Program-made: the position numbers and the translations under genes
In this document: piece by piece, positions 51,002 to 59,167 of the stretch
How the letters are laid out: each line of letters begins with the position of its first letter
Position numbering within the stretch: position 1 is the stretch's first letter
Assembly: GCF_900547205.1 (NCBI RefSeq)
Contig: NZ_URFY01000003.1
Coordinates: forward strand, 112,069-176,068
Source of the DNA: an uncultured Bacteroides sp.
GTDB lineage: Bacteria; Bacteroidota; Bacteroidia; Bacteroidales; Bacteroidaceae
Reading direction: 5' to 3'
DNA length: 64,000 nt
The notes under the pieces: generated by a model
What the model was told of the DNA's origin: nothing
Database searches by the model: none
The model's input: the letters and a program-made list of their open reading frames with translations, nothing else

Positions 51002-52213
51002 ATGAACACCTCCACCCTCCTCCTCGAAATCATCTTCTGGTTTGCCCTCTTCATCGTATTCTACACGTATCTGGGCTACGGCATCGTGCTCTACCTCCTC
51101 GTCAAACTCAAAGAGCTTTTCGTAAAACCCGTGAAGAGCACCCTCCCACCAACGGACGACGAGCTGCCCGAAGTGACGCTCTTCATCACCGCCTTCAACG
51201 AAGAAGACGTGGTGGACGAAAAGATGGAAAACAGCCTTGAACTGGACTACCCCGCCGACAAACTCCACATCGTATGGGTGACCGACGGCAGCGACGACGG
51301 CACCAACCACCGTCTGCAAACACGCTGGGAGGGGAAAGCCACGGTCCACTTCCAACCACTCCGCCAAGGAAAGACAGCAGCAATGACACGGGGGATGACA
51401 TTAATAAACACCCCGCTGGTAGTATTCACCGATGCCAACACGATGGTGAACCGCGAAGCGATAAAAGAAATCGTGCTCGCTTTCCAAAACCCGAAAGTAG
51501 GATGCGTGGCAGGCGAAAAACGAATCGCCGTGCAGACTAAAGACGGAGCTGCCGCCGGAGGTGAAGGCATCTACTGGAAATACGAATCGACACTGAAAGC
51601 ACTCGACGCAAGGCTATATTCCGCCGTGGGAGCTGCCGGAGAACTGTTTGCCGTGCGCCGTGAACTCTTCGAAGCGATGGAGCCGGACACCCTGCTCGAC
51701 GACTTCATACTCTCGCTACGCATCACCATGAAAGGATACATCATCGCCTACTGCACCAATGCCTACGCCATCGAAAGCGGTTCGGCCGATATGCGCGAAG
51801 AGGAAAAGCGAAAAGTGCGCATCGCCGCCGGAGGGTTGCAGTCCATCTGGAGGCTACGCCCGCTGCTGAATCCGTTCCGCTACGGAGTGCTCAGTTTCCA
51901 GTACACGTCGCACCGGGTGCTACGGTGGTCCGTGACGCCGTTTCTGCTCTTCGCTCTCCTGCCGCTCAACATCGTGATTCTTCTGCTGGGAGGCTCGCCC
52001 GCCTTCTACGGCATTCTGCTCGCCATGCAGGTAGCGTTCTACGGATTGGGATACTGGGGATACTATTTGTCGACAAAACAAATAAAAAACAAGCTGCTTT
52101 TCATCCCCTACTACTTCCTGTTCATGAACGTCAACGTACTGAAAGGCATCCGCTACCTGAAAAAGAAAAAAGGAAGCGGTGCATGGGAAAAAGCAAAGCG
52201 TGCGGATAAATAA
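51002..52213 (+). CDS. Membrane family 2 glycosyltransferase
   Basis: A 403-residue GT2 with an N-terminal helix (about 8-30), a catalytic domain (VTLFITAFNEEDVVDEKMEN; WVTDGSDDGTN; VFTDANTMVN) and three or four C-terminal helices (about 300-380). The motif LLDDFILSLRITMKG and AGGLQSIWRL replace QxxRW, as in the IcaA/PgaC-like or ceramide-glucosyl-like GT2 group. It is noticeably GC-richer than the lipoprotein gene just upstream. Last glycosyltransferase of block B. Confidence 0.88.
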   Translation: MNTSTLLLEIIFWFALFIVFYTYLGYGIVLYLLVKLKELFVKPVKSTLPPTDDELPEVTLFITAFNEEDVVDEKMENSLELDYPADKLHIVWVTDGSDDGTNHRLQTRWEGKATVHFQPLRQGKTAAMTRGMTLINTPLVVFTDANTMVNREAIKEIVLAFQNPKVGCVAGEKRIAVQTKDGAAAGGEGIYWKYESTLKALDARLYSAVGAAGELFAVRRELFEAMEPDTLLDDFILSLRITMKGYIIAYCTNAYAIESGSADMREEEKRKVRIAAGGLQSIWRLRPLLNPFRYGVLSFQYTSHRVLRWSVTPFLLFALLPLNIVILLLGGSPAFYGILLAMQVAFYGLGYWGYYLSTKQIKNKLLFIPYYFLFMNVNVLKGIRYLKKKKGSGAWEKAKRADK

Positions 52214-52236
52214 AAACAATTAAACAAATCGTTTGT

Positions 52237-52244
52237 TATCTTTG
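52237..52244 (+). promoter_or_regulatory. -7 box of the 63-residue gene
   Basis: TATCTTTG matches the consensus, 40 nt upstream of the ATG at 52285. Confidence 0.55.
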
Positions 52245-52284
52245 CAAAGATGTTAATATCATAACCCCATAATATACGTATGAC

Positions 52285-52476
52285 ATGAACAGAACATTGC
52301 TGGATAAAGACAATGCACTGATAGCGATTCGGGAACAGCGAAACATCGCCAAGGACTTCAAATTGGAACCGAAGGGTGAAACCTGCTACTTCAAATGTTT
52401 CATGTACCCTTTTGACGGCATGACACTCTGCCAGTACCGAGACATCACCGACGGCAGCTTCAACATCGAAGGATAG
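52285..52476 (+). CDS. Unrecognised 63-residue protein
   Basis: A small soluble-looking protein starting MNRTLLDKDNALIAIREQRN and ending DGMTLCQYRDITDGSFNIEG, with three cysteines and a balanced composition. I do not recognise a family. A clear -7 box (52237-52244) with a 40-nt leader in an otherwise short gap supports it as a gene. It lies between the last glycosyltransferase and the EEP-family gene. Confidence 0.55.
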   Translation: MNRTLLDKDNALIAIREQRNIAKDFKLEPKGETCYFKCFMYPFDGMTLCQYRDITDGSFNIEG

Positions 52477-52577
52477 CACAAGGAGATAATTTATAAATGA
52501 CTGATGAACGGTGAATGAAAGTATGATACAAAAGAATTAATAAGAATCAAGAAACAAGAATAGAACAAAAGAAAGAA

Positions 52578-53678
52578 ATGAAGGCCTTATACAGATTATT
52601 TTATTACATCTCAATCCTGCTGACAGGTATTCTGGCAGGTGTTACCATTGCAGGAGCTTACACAGGCAGCGCTGCTCCGGACAGTTTCAAAGTCATGCCT
52701 TTCATCGGCCTGATTCTGCCAATGCTTCTGCTAGCCAATCTCGCCTGTGCCATCTACTGGACCATCCGATGGCGTTTCTGGGTTTTCATCCCTTTGATTG
52801 CTATTCTCAGTAATTGTGGCTACGTCAGTCGTGTATTCCAACTTCCCCTCTTTGATTCGGCATCCGCACCACGCATAAAGATTAATGGCTACACGCCCGG
52901 CATACTGACCGTGGCTACCTACAATGTCAACAGCTTCAATCGCGAACATACCGGCTACTCCTGCAAAGAGATTGCCACTCAAATGAAAGCTCTGCAAGCG
53001 GACATTCTCTGTTTCCAGGAGTTTGGGATTCATAAAGAATTTGGCATCGACAGCATTTGCAATGCTCTTTCCAACTGGCCTTATCATTACATCCCTATTT
53101 CTCCCGAAGGGAAACATCTGCTGCAACTTGCCGTCTTCAGCCGTTACCCCTTGAAGGAGGAACATCTGATTGTCTACCCCAACTCCAACAACTGTAGCCT
53201 TTGGTGTGACATCGAAGTGAACAACCACACCATCCGCTTGTTCAACAACCACCTGCAAACTACGGAAGTGAGCCGCAACAAACGTAAACTGGAAAAGGAA
53301 CTCCGAAAGGATGATGCGCAAAGCGCCGAACGTGCCGCACTAACGCTTGCCAGTGGCCTGCACGAGAATTTCAAGAAACGTGCCCTGCAAGCCAAGCAGC
53401 TCAACCAACTGATTACTTCTTCTCCCCACCCCACCCTCGTCTGCGGTGACTTCAACTCCCTGCCGTCTTCCTACGTCTACCACACCGTGAAGGGCGAACG
53501 ACTGAAGGATGGCTTCCAATCCTGCGGACATGGGTATATGTATACTTTCAAATACTTCAAGCATCTGCTCAGAATCGATTATATTCTCCACTCGGCTGAG
53601 ATGGAGAGTATGGATTACTTCTCTCCGGATTGGGAGTATAGTGATCATAATGCGGTGGTGATGAGGGTGAGGATGTAG
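52578..53678 (+). CDS. Membrane-anchored endonuclease/exonuclease/phosphatase protein
   Basis: A 366-residue EEP-superfamily enzyme with three N-terminal membrane helices (about 5-30, 38-60, 65-85) and a C-terminal catalytic domain. Motifs: TYNVNSFN near 115, DILCFQEF near 140 (metal-binding Glu), VCGDFNSLPSSYV near 295, RIDYILHS near 330 and the terminal SDHNAVV (catalytic His). Members cleave phosphodiesters of nucleic acids or lipids; the membrane anchor suggests a lipid or envelope substrate. It is followed by a strong terminator. Confidence 0.88.
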   Translation: MKALYRLFYYISILLTGILAGVTIAGAYTGSAAPDSFKVMPFIGLILPMLLLANLACAIYWTIRWRFWVFIPLIAILSNCGYVSRVFQLPLFDSASAPRIKINGYTPGILTVATYNVNSFNREHTGYSCKEIATQMKALQADILCFQEFGIHKEFGIDSICNALSNWPYHYIPISPEGKHLLQLAVFSRYPLKEEHLIVYPNSNNCSLWCDIEVNNHTIRLFNNHLQTTEVSRNKRKLEKELRKDDAQSAERAALTLASGLHENFKKRALQAKQLNQLITSSPHPTLVCGDFNSLPSSYVYHTVKGERLKDGFQSCGHGYMYTFKYFKHLLRIDYILHSAEMESMDYFSPDWEYSDHNAVVMRVRM

Positions 53679-53701
53679 CATAAAAAAGAATGGAGAATAA
53701 A

Positions 53702-53745
53702 AAATGGGGAATGCATTCGTTTGAATACATCCCCCATTCTTTTTA
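53702..53745 (+). terminator. Bidirectional terminator after the EEP gene
   Basis: Arms AAATGGGGAATG and its near complement CATCCCCCATT form a stem with T-rich ends on both sides. It lies between converging genes (EEP gene and TonB receptor). Confidence 0.75.
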
Positions 53746-53765
53746 TACGGAGATTTCTACATCAA

Positions 53766-56700
53766 TCAATTGAAAATGTAACGCAGGCTGAACATTACTC
53801 GATATGTAGAAGCTGTATTTTCGTAATTCTTATACGTAGACTCCAATATCTTTCCACTAGCCTTCTGCATCGTAAATGTTCCGTCACCGTTGTACGACAA
53901 TGGCGTGGTTGAATTTACTGTTTTATATAATCCCCAGTTCTTATTGAGCAGGTTGCCAAGGTTCTGAATATCGACACCGAATTGAAGCAGATTCTTCTTA
54001 CCTCCTACCATCACATCAAAATCCTGTGTGAACTTGAAGTCTAACTGATGATGCCAAGGCATCACTGCACCACCACGTTCGGCATACTTACCTAAACGTT
54101 TTTTCAAGTACTTATCTTGCTGAACAAAGTTCCAGAAGTCTTCTTGCTGCTGTTCGGCCGAATAGGTTATTTTACCGTTCGAAACCACGTCCTTGAATTT
54201 TAATTCGTCTTTACTAGCAGGGACATACAATAAGTTATTTGCACCGCCATCGCCTACAATATTGCTAGTGTAAGTGTATGAGTAACGGGAGTAAGAATAG
54301 CTTCCGCCATAGCCCATAGGCACGCCTTCATAGATGAACGATACGCTGGACCGGAAGTGCTTTGCATACGCCTTTGAATAACCGAGCGAAGCAAGAATAC
54401 GATGAGGAGCAACGTAGGTGCCATAGCCCAACTCATGCTCGTTGATGCCATTGATAGAATATGTATTAGTTCTGTAAGCTGAAGAAACTTGATCACCGAT
54501 ACCGTCACTGTAAGAACGTGCACGAGAATAAGTGTATGAGAAGGAAGCATCCAGACCGAAGTCGAACGACTTATGCAACTGTCCCGTCAAAGACATATAG
54601 TAGGCCTTTGAACCACCATTTTCTATTAAATAGGCATTTGCTGAATTATAACGCTTGTAAGTATCACGACTATCATTCATGCTGATTGTTTTTTCCCCAT
54701 CAGCATATATGTTTGCATTGGAGATTACTGCCGGATTGAAGTCGCGATTGTAGATACCCTCTAAAGTGAAATCAATGTCATAAGGCAATTTGGCATCGAA
54801 AGCTAATGAAGTTTTCCATGTTGCAGGCATCTTCAGATTCTTGTCTATGATAGTAGGACTTGAAGGAATACTTACTTCCGGAGTAAAACTTCCATGATAA
54901 ACCTCTTCCAAAATATCGTTCACATCCACATGGAAATTGGGAGCTACAGCACCAGCCGTTGAGCCGGAACCGATATTAAAGCCATATTGAGTTTGTCCTA
55001 CACCGGAATTGCTTACGGCCGAAACCAACCATACAAATGGCAGACGCCCTACAAAATAACCCGTACCTCCGCGAAGCACATACTTACGCTCTCCTGTTAT
55101 ATCCCAATTGAAGCCGACACGCGGAGAAACCGATAATGAATTGCCAGGCACCTGATCGGTAGTAAAATAACGATCTCCAAAATCCAAATCGGCATATCCT
55201 TCATTATAGTTATCCTTCAAAGACGGATAGATCGGTAATTCGAAACGCAAACCGGCAGTTAACTTGAAGTTCTCATTGATATTCCATTGGTCTTGGATAT
55301 ATGCCGAATACTGCATCTGTTTCATCTGAGAAGCAAATTGAGACAGGTCTTCCGAATTAGAATGTGTTATCAGGAATGAAGAAGGTTTATTTCCTCCTAC
55401 AAAATCGGCCCATGAACTGAATACATATGCGCCATTGGCACCTTGCATATAGCCATTCAGAGCTTTATTGGATTCGAACTGAAAACCAGCCGTAAGATTG
55501 TGTTTGCCCCATGTCCAAGTAGCTTCATCTGTCAAAGTAAACGACTTTACTTGACGAAGGTTTCCTTCGGTGAACAATTCTGTACCAAACATGGCATATA
55601 CAGCACCATCTTCTAAGATATAGGTTGTAGGGAAAAGACCACCGTCATAAGAGCGCGGCTCGTCTTGGAATGTATATGTACCACGCAAAGCGTTACTTAC
55701 CGAACCCCATTTCGCATTCCACTCTGCTGCTACGGAAGTAAATCTCTGCTCTTGAGTGTAGCGTGTATTTTTGAAATATAGTCCTTCGTCGGAGGTAGCT
55801 CCCCTACTCGGAGACATCACACCCTCCTTACCTGGGAAAATAACACTCGCTGTCATAGGGTTCACAGAAGAAGAAGGACCGGCATTATACTTATTATTAG
55901 TTTTGGAGAAACGAATGTTCACCTTATTATTTTCATTTATATTCCAATCCAGACGCGCCAGAAACTTATAGGAGGGAACTCTTACGTTATATCCCTGATA
56001 TTCCCCCGGATCGTATTCATATTGATTTATCAGGTAATCACGAATATCATCCATCTTGGAAGCAACCGGACGGTGAATACCATTTTGTCCATATGGCTCG
56101 CTAGCATCTTCGCGTGCACGTGCCACAGGACCTGCTGTCAAATCGTCTTCGTATTCTCCATTCAAAAAGAAGAACAGTTTGTTCTTGACAATAGCTCCTC
56201 CCAAGGTAGCTCCGTATGTATATTGATGGGATTTCTCCAATTCTATCGAGCCGCTTCCTATCCTATCCCCACGCAGATTATTGTTGGTAAGGAAGGTATA
56301 AGCAGAACCTTTAAGTTCATTCGTACCGGATTTGGTAACCGCATTGATGGCTGCACCCGTGAAGCCACTCTGACGGACATCATATGGAGTGATTGATACT
56401 GACAACTGTTCCAATGCATCCAACGAAATAGGAGCACCACCCGCCGGCAAGTTAGAACCGATTCCGAAAGCATTGTTGAACGAAGCTCCATCTACCGTTA
56501 CAAATGACTGACGATAGTTACCACCACCGGCTGCAAATCCGTTGGATGTCGTGTTCGACTGTGGAGACAAACGCATAATATCGTTCATACTACGGCTCAC
56601 AGTAGGGATGGAAGCTATTTTTGCACTGGTAAGATTAGTCACAGCACCCGCACGGTCGGACTTCATATTACTTTCTTTTGAAGCAGTCACCACTATTTCG

Positions 56701-57047
56701 TCCAGCAGTTCCGAGCTCTCCTTTAAAGATACATTCAATACATAATTTTCTCCCAATAACAGATTGATTCCTTTGTATATAGCCGTTTGATAACCGACAT
56801 AAGAAATCTCAACTTTATAGGGACCACCAGTACGCATACCTTGCAGATTGAATTGTCCACTCACATTAGTCACTGTGCCATAACGACTTCCTGACGGTTC
56901 ATGGATAGCAACTACCGTCGCTCCGATAACAGATTCATCCTGTGCTGTCACCTTACCACTCATAGTTGCAGTAGTGACCTGTGCATTCATTGTGATTGTG
57001 ATGAGTAACATCGCCATCAATAAAAAAGATCGCATTCTTTTAAACAT
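53766..57047 (-). CDS. Oar-like TonB-dependent receptor
   Basis: A 1093-residue outer-membrane TonB-dependent receptor. A signal peptide (SFLLMAMLLITITMNAQ) is followed by a carboxypeptidase-regulatory-like domain (about 30-115: GKVTAQDESVIGATVVAI, YKVEISYVGYQT), a plug (ELLDEIVVTAS, GGAPISLDALEQLSVSITPY) and a long barrel ending MFSLRYIFN. The length and composition resemble Oar-type receptors, which in some species move peptides or proteins rather than glycans. No SusD partner is adjacent. Its promoter shares a 48-bp element with the second receptor gene. Confidence 0.9.
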   Translation of the reverse strand: MFKRMRSFLLMAMLLITITMNAQVTTATMSGKVTAQDESVIGATVVAIHEPSGSRYGTVTNVSGQFNLQGMRTGGPYKVEISYVGYQTAIYKGINLLLGENYVLNVSLKESSELLDEIVVTASKESNMKSDRAGAVTNLTSAKIASIPTVSRSMNDIMRLSPQSNTTSNGFAAGGGNYRQSFVTVDGASFNNAFGIGSNLPAGGAPISLDALEQLSVSITPYDVRQSGFTGAAINAVTKSGTNELKGSAYTFLTNNNLRGDRIGSGSIELEKSHQYTYGATLGGAIVKNKLFFFLNGEYEDDLTAGPVARAREDASEPYGQNGIHRPVASKMDDIRDYLINQYEYDPGEYQGYNVRVPSYKFLARLDWNINENNKVNIRFSKTNNKYNAGPSSSVNPMTASVIFPGKEGVMSPSRGATSDEGLYFKNTRYTQEQRFTSVAAEWNAKWGSVSNALRGTYTFQDEPRSYDGGLFPTTYILEDGAVYAMFGTELFTEGNLRQVKSFTLTDEATWTWGKHNLTAGFQFESNKALNGYMQGANGAYVFSSWADFVGGNKPSSFLITHSNSEDLSQFASQMKQMQYSAYIQDQWNINENFKLTAGLRFELPIYPSLKDNYNEGYADLDFGDRYFTTDQVPGNSLSVSPRVGFNWDITGERKYVLRGGTGYFVGRLPFVWLVSAVSNSGVGQTQYGFNIGSGSTAGAVAPNFHVDVNDILEEVYHGSFTPEVSIPSSPTIIDKNLKMPATWKTSLAFDAKLPYDIDFTLEGIYNRDFNPAVISNANIYADGEKTISMNDSRDTYKRYNSANAYLIENGGSKAYYMSLTGQLHKSFDFGLDASFSYTYSRARSYSDGIGDQVSSAYRTNTYSINGINEHELGYGTYVAPHRILASLGYSKAYAKHFRSSVSFIYEGVPMGYGGSYSYSRYSYTYTSNIVGDGGANNLLYVPASKDELKFKDVVSNGKITYSAEQQQEDFWNFVQQDKYLKKRLGKYAERGGAVMPWHHQLDFKFTQDFDVMVGGKKNLLQFGVDIQNLGNLLNKNWGLYKTVNSTTPLSYNGDGTFTMQKASGKILESTYKNYENTASTYRVMFSLRYIFN

Positions 57048-57095
57048 ACTCTAATTTTATTAGTTAATACTAATTGTCTATTTCCTATTTTGGAG

Positions 57096-57103
57096 CAAAT
57101 ATA
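57096..57103 (-). promoter_or_regulatory. -7 box of the Oar-like receptor
   Basis: TATATTTG on the minus strand, 48 nt before the ATG at 57047. Confidence 0.6.
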
Positions 57104-57114
57104 ATTAATAATAA

Positions 57115-57162
57115 TTAGACTTACATTACGATTCTACTACATTTTTTTAAGAGAGATAAACA
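57115..57162 (-). promoter_or_regulatory. Shared upstream element, copy 1
   Basis: Identical to the element at 61981-62028 at 45 of 48 positions, with only a 3-base patch differing. It starts exactly 11 nt upstream of the -7 box in both promoters, covering the -33 region and further upstream. Confidence 0.8.
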
Positions 57163-57182
57163 GTTTATTGCGATAAAAAACA

Positions 57183-57223
57183 AAAGAGCGGGTGTACCGG
57201 AAATCCGATACACCCGCTCTTTA
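57183..57223 (-). terminator. Terminator after the receptor-lipoprotein operon
   Basis: Perfect 14-bp arms AAAGAGCGGGTGTA and TACACCCGCTCTTT, followed on the minus strand by TTTTGTTTTTT. It lies 22 nt after the lipoprotein stop codon. Confidence 0.9.
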
Positions 57224-57244
57224 AGTATTTTTCACTCTGCCTTC

Positions 57245-59149
57245 TTACTGCTTCTGCAACGAATCTTCGATATATTCGAATTTGCCCTTTCCCGTTACTT
57301 TATACTTAATCGTATAAGTAGGAGCAGGATTGGTTCCTTCGTAAACAGCAAAGTTTATAGTATAAATTACTTCGATGCCGGAAACCGCGTCCGCATCTGA
57401 GTAGAGACTTCCCAAAGCACGCGTGAATGCTTCTGGCAAACGATCCCACATAAGCTCTTTCACTTCTGCTTCGCTCTTTCCATCATAATAATCTTTCCAT
57501 GCACTGTAGCGGAAATCAAAGTTGTTCTGATAGAAGGAAGAACCGTAGTAATATTCATTGTTACCATAGGTAGTGACAAATTCTTTATGATTAGCTTTTA
57601 CCCAATCTACAATTGCTGTATAGAACGCAGAAGCTTCCGCATCTTTTTTATCTGCTTTTAAGGTTATAACCGTACTTGGGTCATAGTTCCACTTACCATC
57701 TTTCAAAACATATTGCTCAGTCTTGTTAACTACATAAGTATTCAAAGCCCATCTTGCCGTCTGAGAAGAATAGACATATTCATCGCTTCGTATACTTGTC
57801 TTTTCACCATTGTTATACCTATACACCACCACACGTGCATCACCATCGAGTGGATAAGCTACCACTTTTGACAGATAAGTAGGAATGTAATTTACCGCCG
57901 GCTTTTCAGATGTAAAATTGAGGCTGCTTATGTTCATGTCTATATAATCTTTATATGAAAGCAAATAAACATTTTTATTCGGATTTCCCCATTTTCCCTT
58001 ATTATAAACTCTCAAAGCAAAAGCAGGTTCTGAATTCAAGCCACCACCTTGAGGTATTTCAGCACCAATCATTATATTATCTATCTGATAAGTGGTTGTC
58101 TTTTTATTAGCTCCATCACCTTTATATTTAAAAGCAATACGAACTTTCTTGCCGCTATATGAAGACAAATCGCATGAACCGGCAGAAGCAAAATTACCAT
58201 ATTTATTTGTTGGTTCACTTGGAATATTAAAGTCTGAGGTTATATCTTCCCAAGTTGCACCATCAACATCGGCACCATCAAAGTCCGTACTAACCAATAC
58301 TGATAAGCAATCGGCATTCCAATAGCCTATTTTTACATCAAAACTCATTTTGCTATCTGTTGCGATGCTTATTTCTGGTGTCACTAACCATGCGACACAC
58401 TCTCCTTCAGTCTTATTTGCAGAATATTGCAAATACTGATTAAAATCATAAGTGGTTACCGTCCAATCTGTTCCTCCTTTTGAGTTCACAAACCAGTCAC
58501 CATTATTTTTCCAATCTTTCAAAGCTGTTAGTTTCCCCGTTGCAACGTCACTAAAACTTTCCCATAACAGAGGTTTCTTCAAAAGATCGTTAGAGGAGGT
58601 TGCTTTGCTGACTTTATAATCAATAAAGGCTACATCTCCGTCTTTCGGTTCTGCGTATCCACTTAGTAAATCATTAACCTTGCTCTTCTTTGCTTCATTC
58701 AGATAAGGCGCAAACTCGTTAGTACCATAAATTGACGCATAGTCCTTACTCGCAGGTCCATAGAGTTTTATTGAATAATAATCGGACAGGAGTGCAGACT
58801 TATTCTCCTTATATCCAAAAGTGACTCTGACATTCGAACCATCATCTGCCGAATAATACTTATCGGCAAGGAAAGCCGGCACATAGGTTGAAGCTGGTGC
58901 ATTCGCGCTAAAATAATGGTCTTCCTTCACATAACCTAGAGCTTTCTCTTGCCCTGCCTCTTTTGCGATACTCTGGTTCGTCTTATTATCACTAATTTTG
59001 GCATAATCCGCCTCGGTCAGCGCATAATTCTCCTTAATCACGTTCACTGGTTTGGTCATATCATCCAAGCCGTCGAAATACTTATCATTGTAATCGCATC
59101 CTGCCAATAGTAACGCGGCAGAGAGCGATAAGAATAGATTCTTCTTCAT
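57245..59149 (-). CDS. Choice-of-anchor J-type lipoprotein paired with TonB receptor
   Basis: A 634-residue lipoprotein; the ATG at 59149 gives a standard signal with the lipobox LLAGC. The middle region (about 195-365: LLWESFSDVATGKLTALKDW, WLVTPEISIATDSKMSFDVK, YLVSTDF-like VLVSTDFDG, VRIAFKYKGDG, YQIDNIMIG) matches the choice-of-anchor J / jelly-roll domain that many surface lipoproteins of Bacteroidetes carry. The rest is of unrecognised family. It follows the receptor gene by 18 nt, so it is probably the surface-exposed ligand-binding partner. It is not a SusD homologue by eye. Confidence 0.75.
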   Translation of the reverse strand: MKKNLFLSLSAALLLAGCDYNDKYFDGLDDMTKPVNVIKENYALTEADYAKISDNKTNQSIAKEAGQEKALGYVKEDHYFSANAPASTYVPAFLADKYYSADDGSNVRVTFGYKENKSALLSDYYSIKLYGPASKDYASIYGTNEFAPYLNEAKKSKVNDLLSGYAEPKDGDVAFIDYKVSKATSSNDLLKKPLLWESFSDVATGKLTALKDWKNNGDWFVNSKGGTDWTVTTYDFNQYLQYSANKTEGECVAWLVTPEISIATDSKMSFDVKIGYWNADCLSVLVSTDFDGADVDGATWEDITSDFNIPSEPTNKYGNFASAGSCDLSSYSGKKVRIAFKYKGDGANKKTTTYQIDNIMIGAEIPQGGGLNSEPAFALRVYNKGKWGNPNKNVYLLSYKDYIDMNISSLNFTSEKPAVNYIPTYLSKVVAYPLDGDARVVVYRYNNGEKTSIRSDEYVYSSQTARWALNTYVVNKTEQYVLKDGKWNYDPSTVITLKADKKDAEASAFYTAIVDWVKANHKEFVTTYGNNEYYYGSSFYQNNFDFRYSAWKDYYDGKSEAEVKELMWDRLPEAFTRALGSLYSDADAVSGIEVIYTINFAVYEGTNPAPTYTIKYKVTGKGKFEYIEDSLQKQ

Positions 59150-59167
59150 ACTATCTTTCAATTAGGT

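Noticed and set aside
31375..53678. Classic phase-variable Bacteroides capsule operon with UpxY/UpxZ
   Set aside because: No NusG-like UpxY or UpxZ gene, and no recombinase, was seen in the window; the only candidate inverted repeats are those at 42216-42295.
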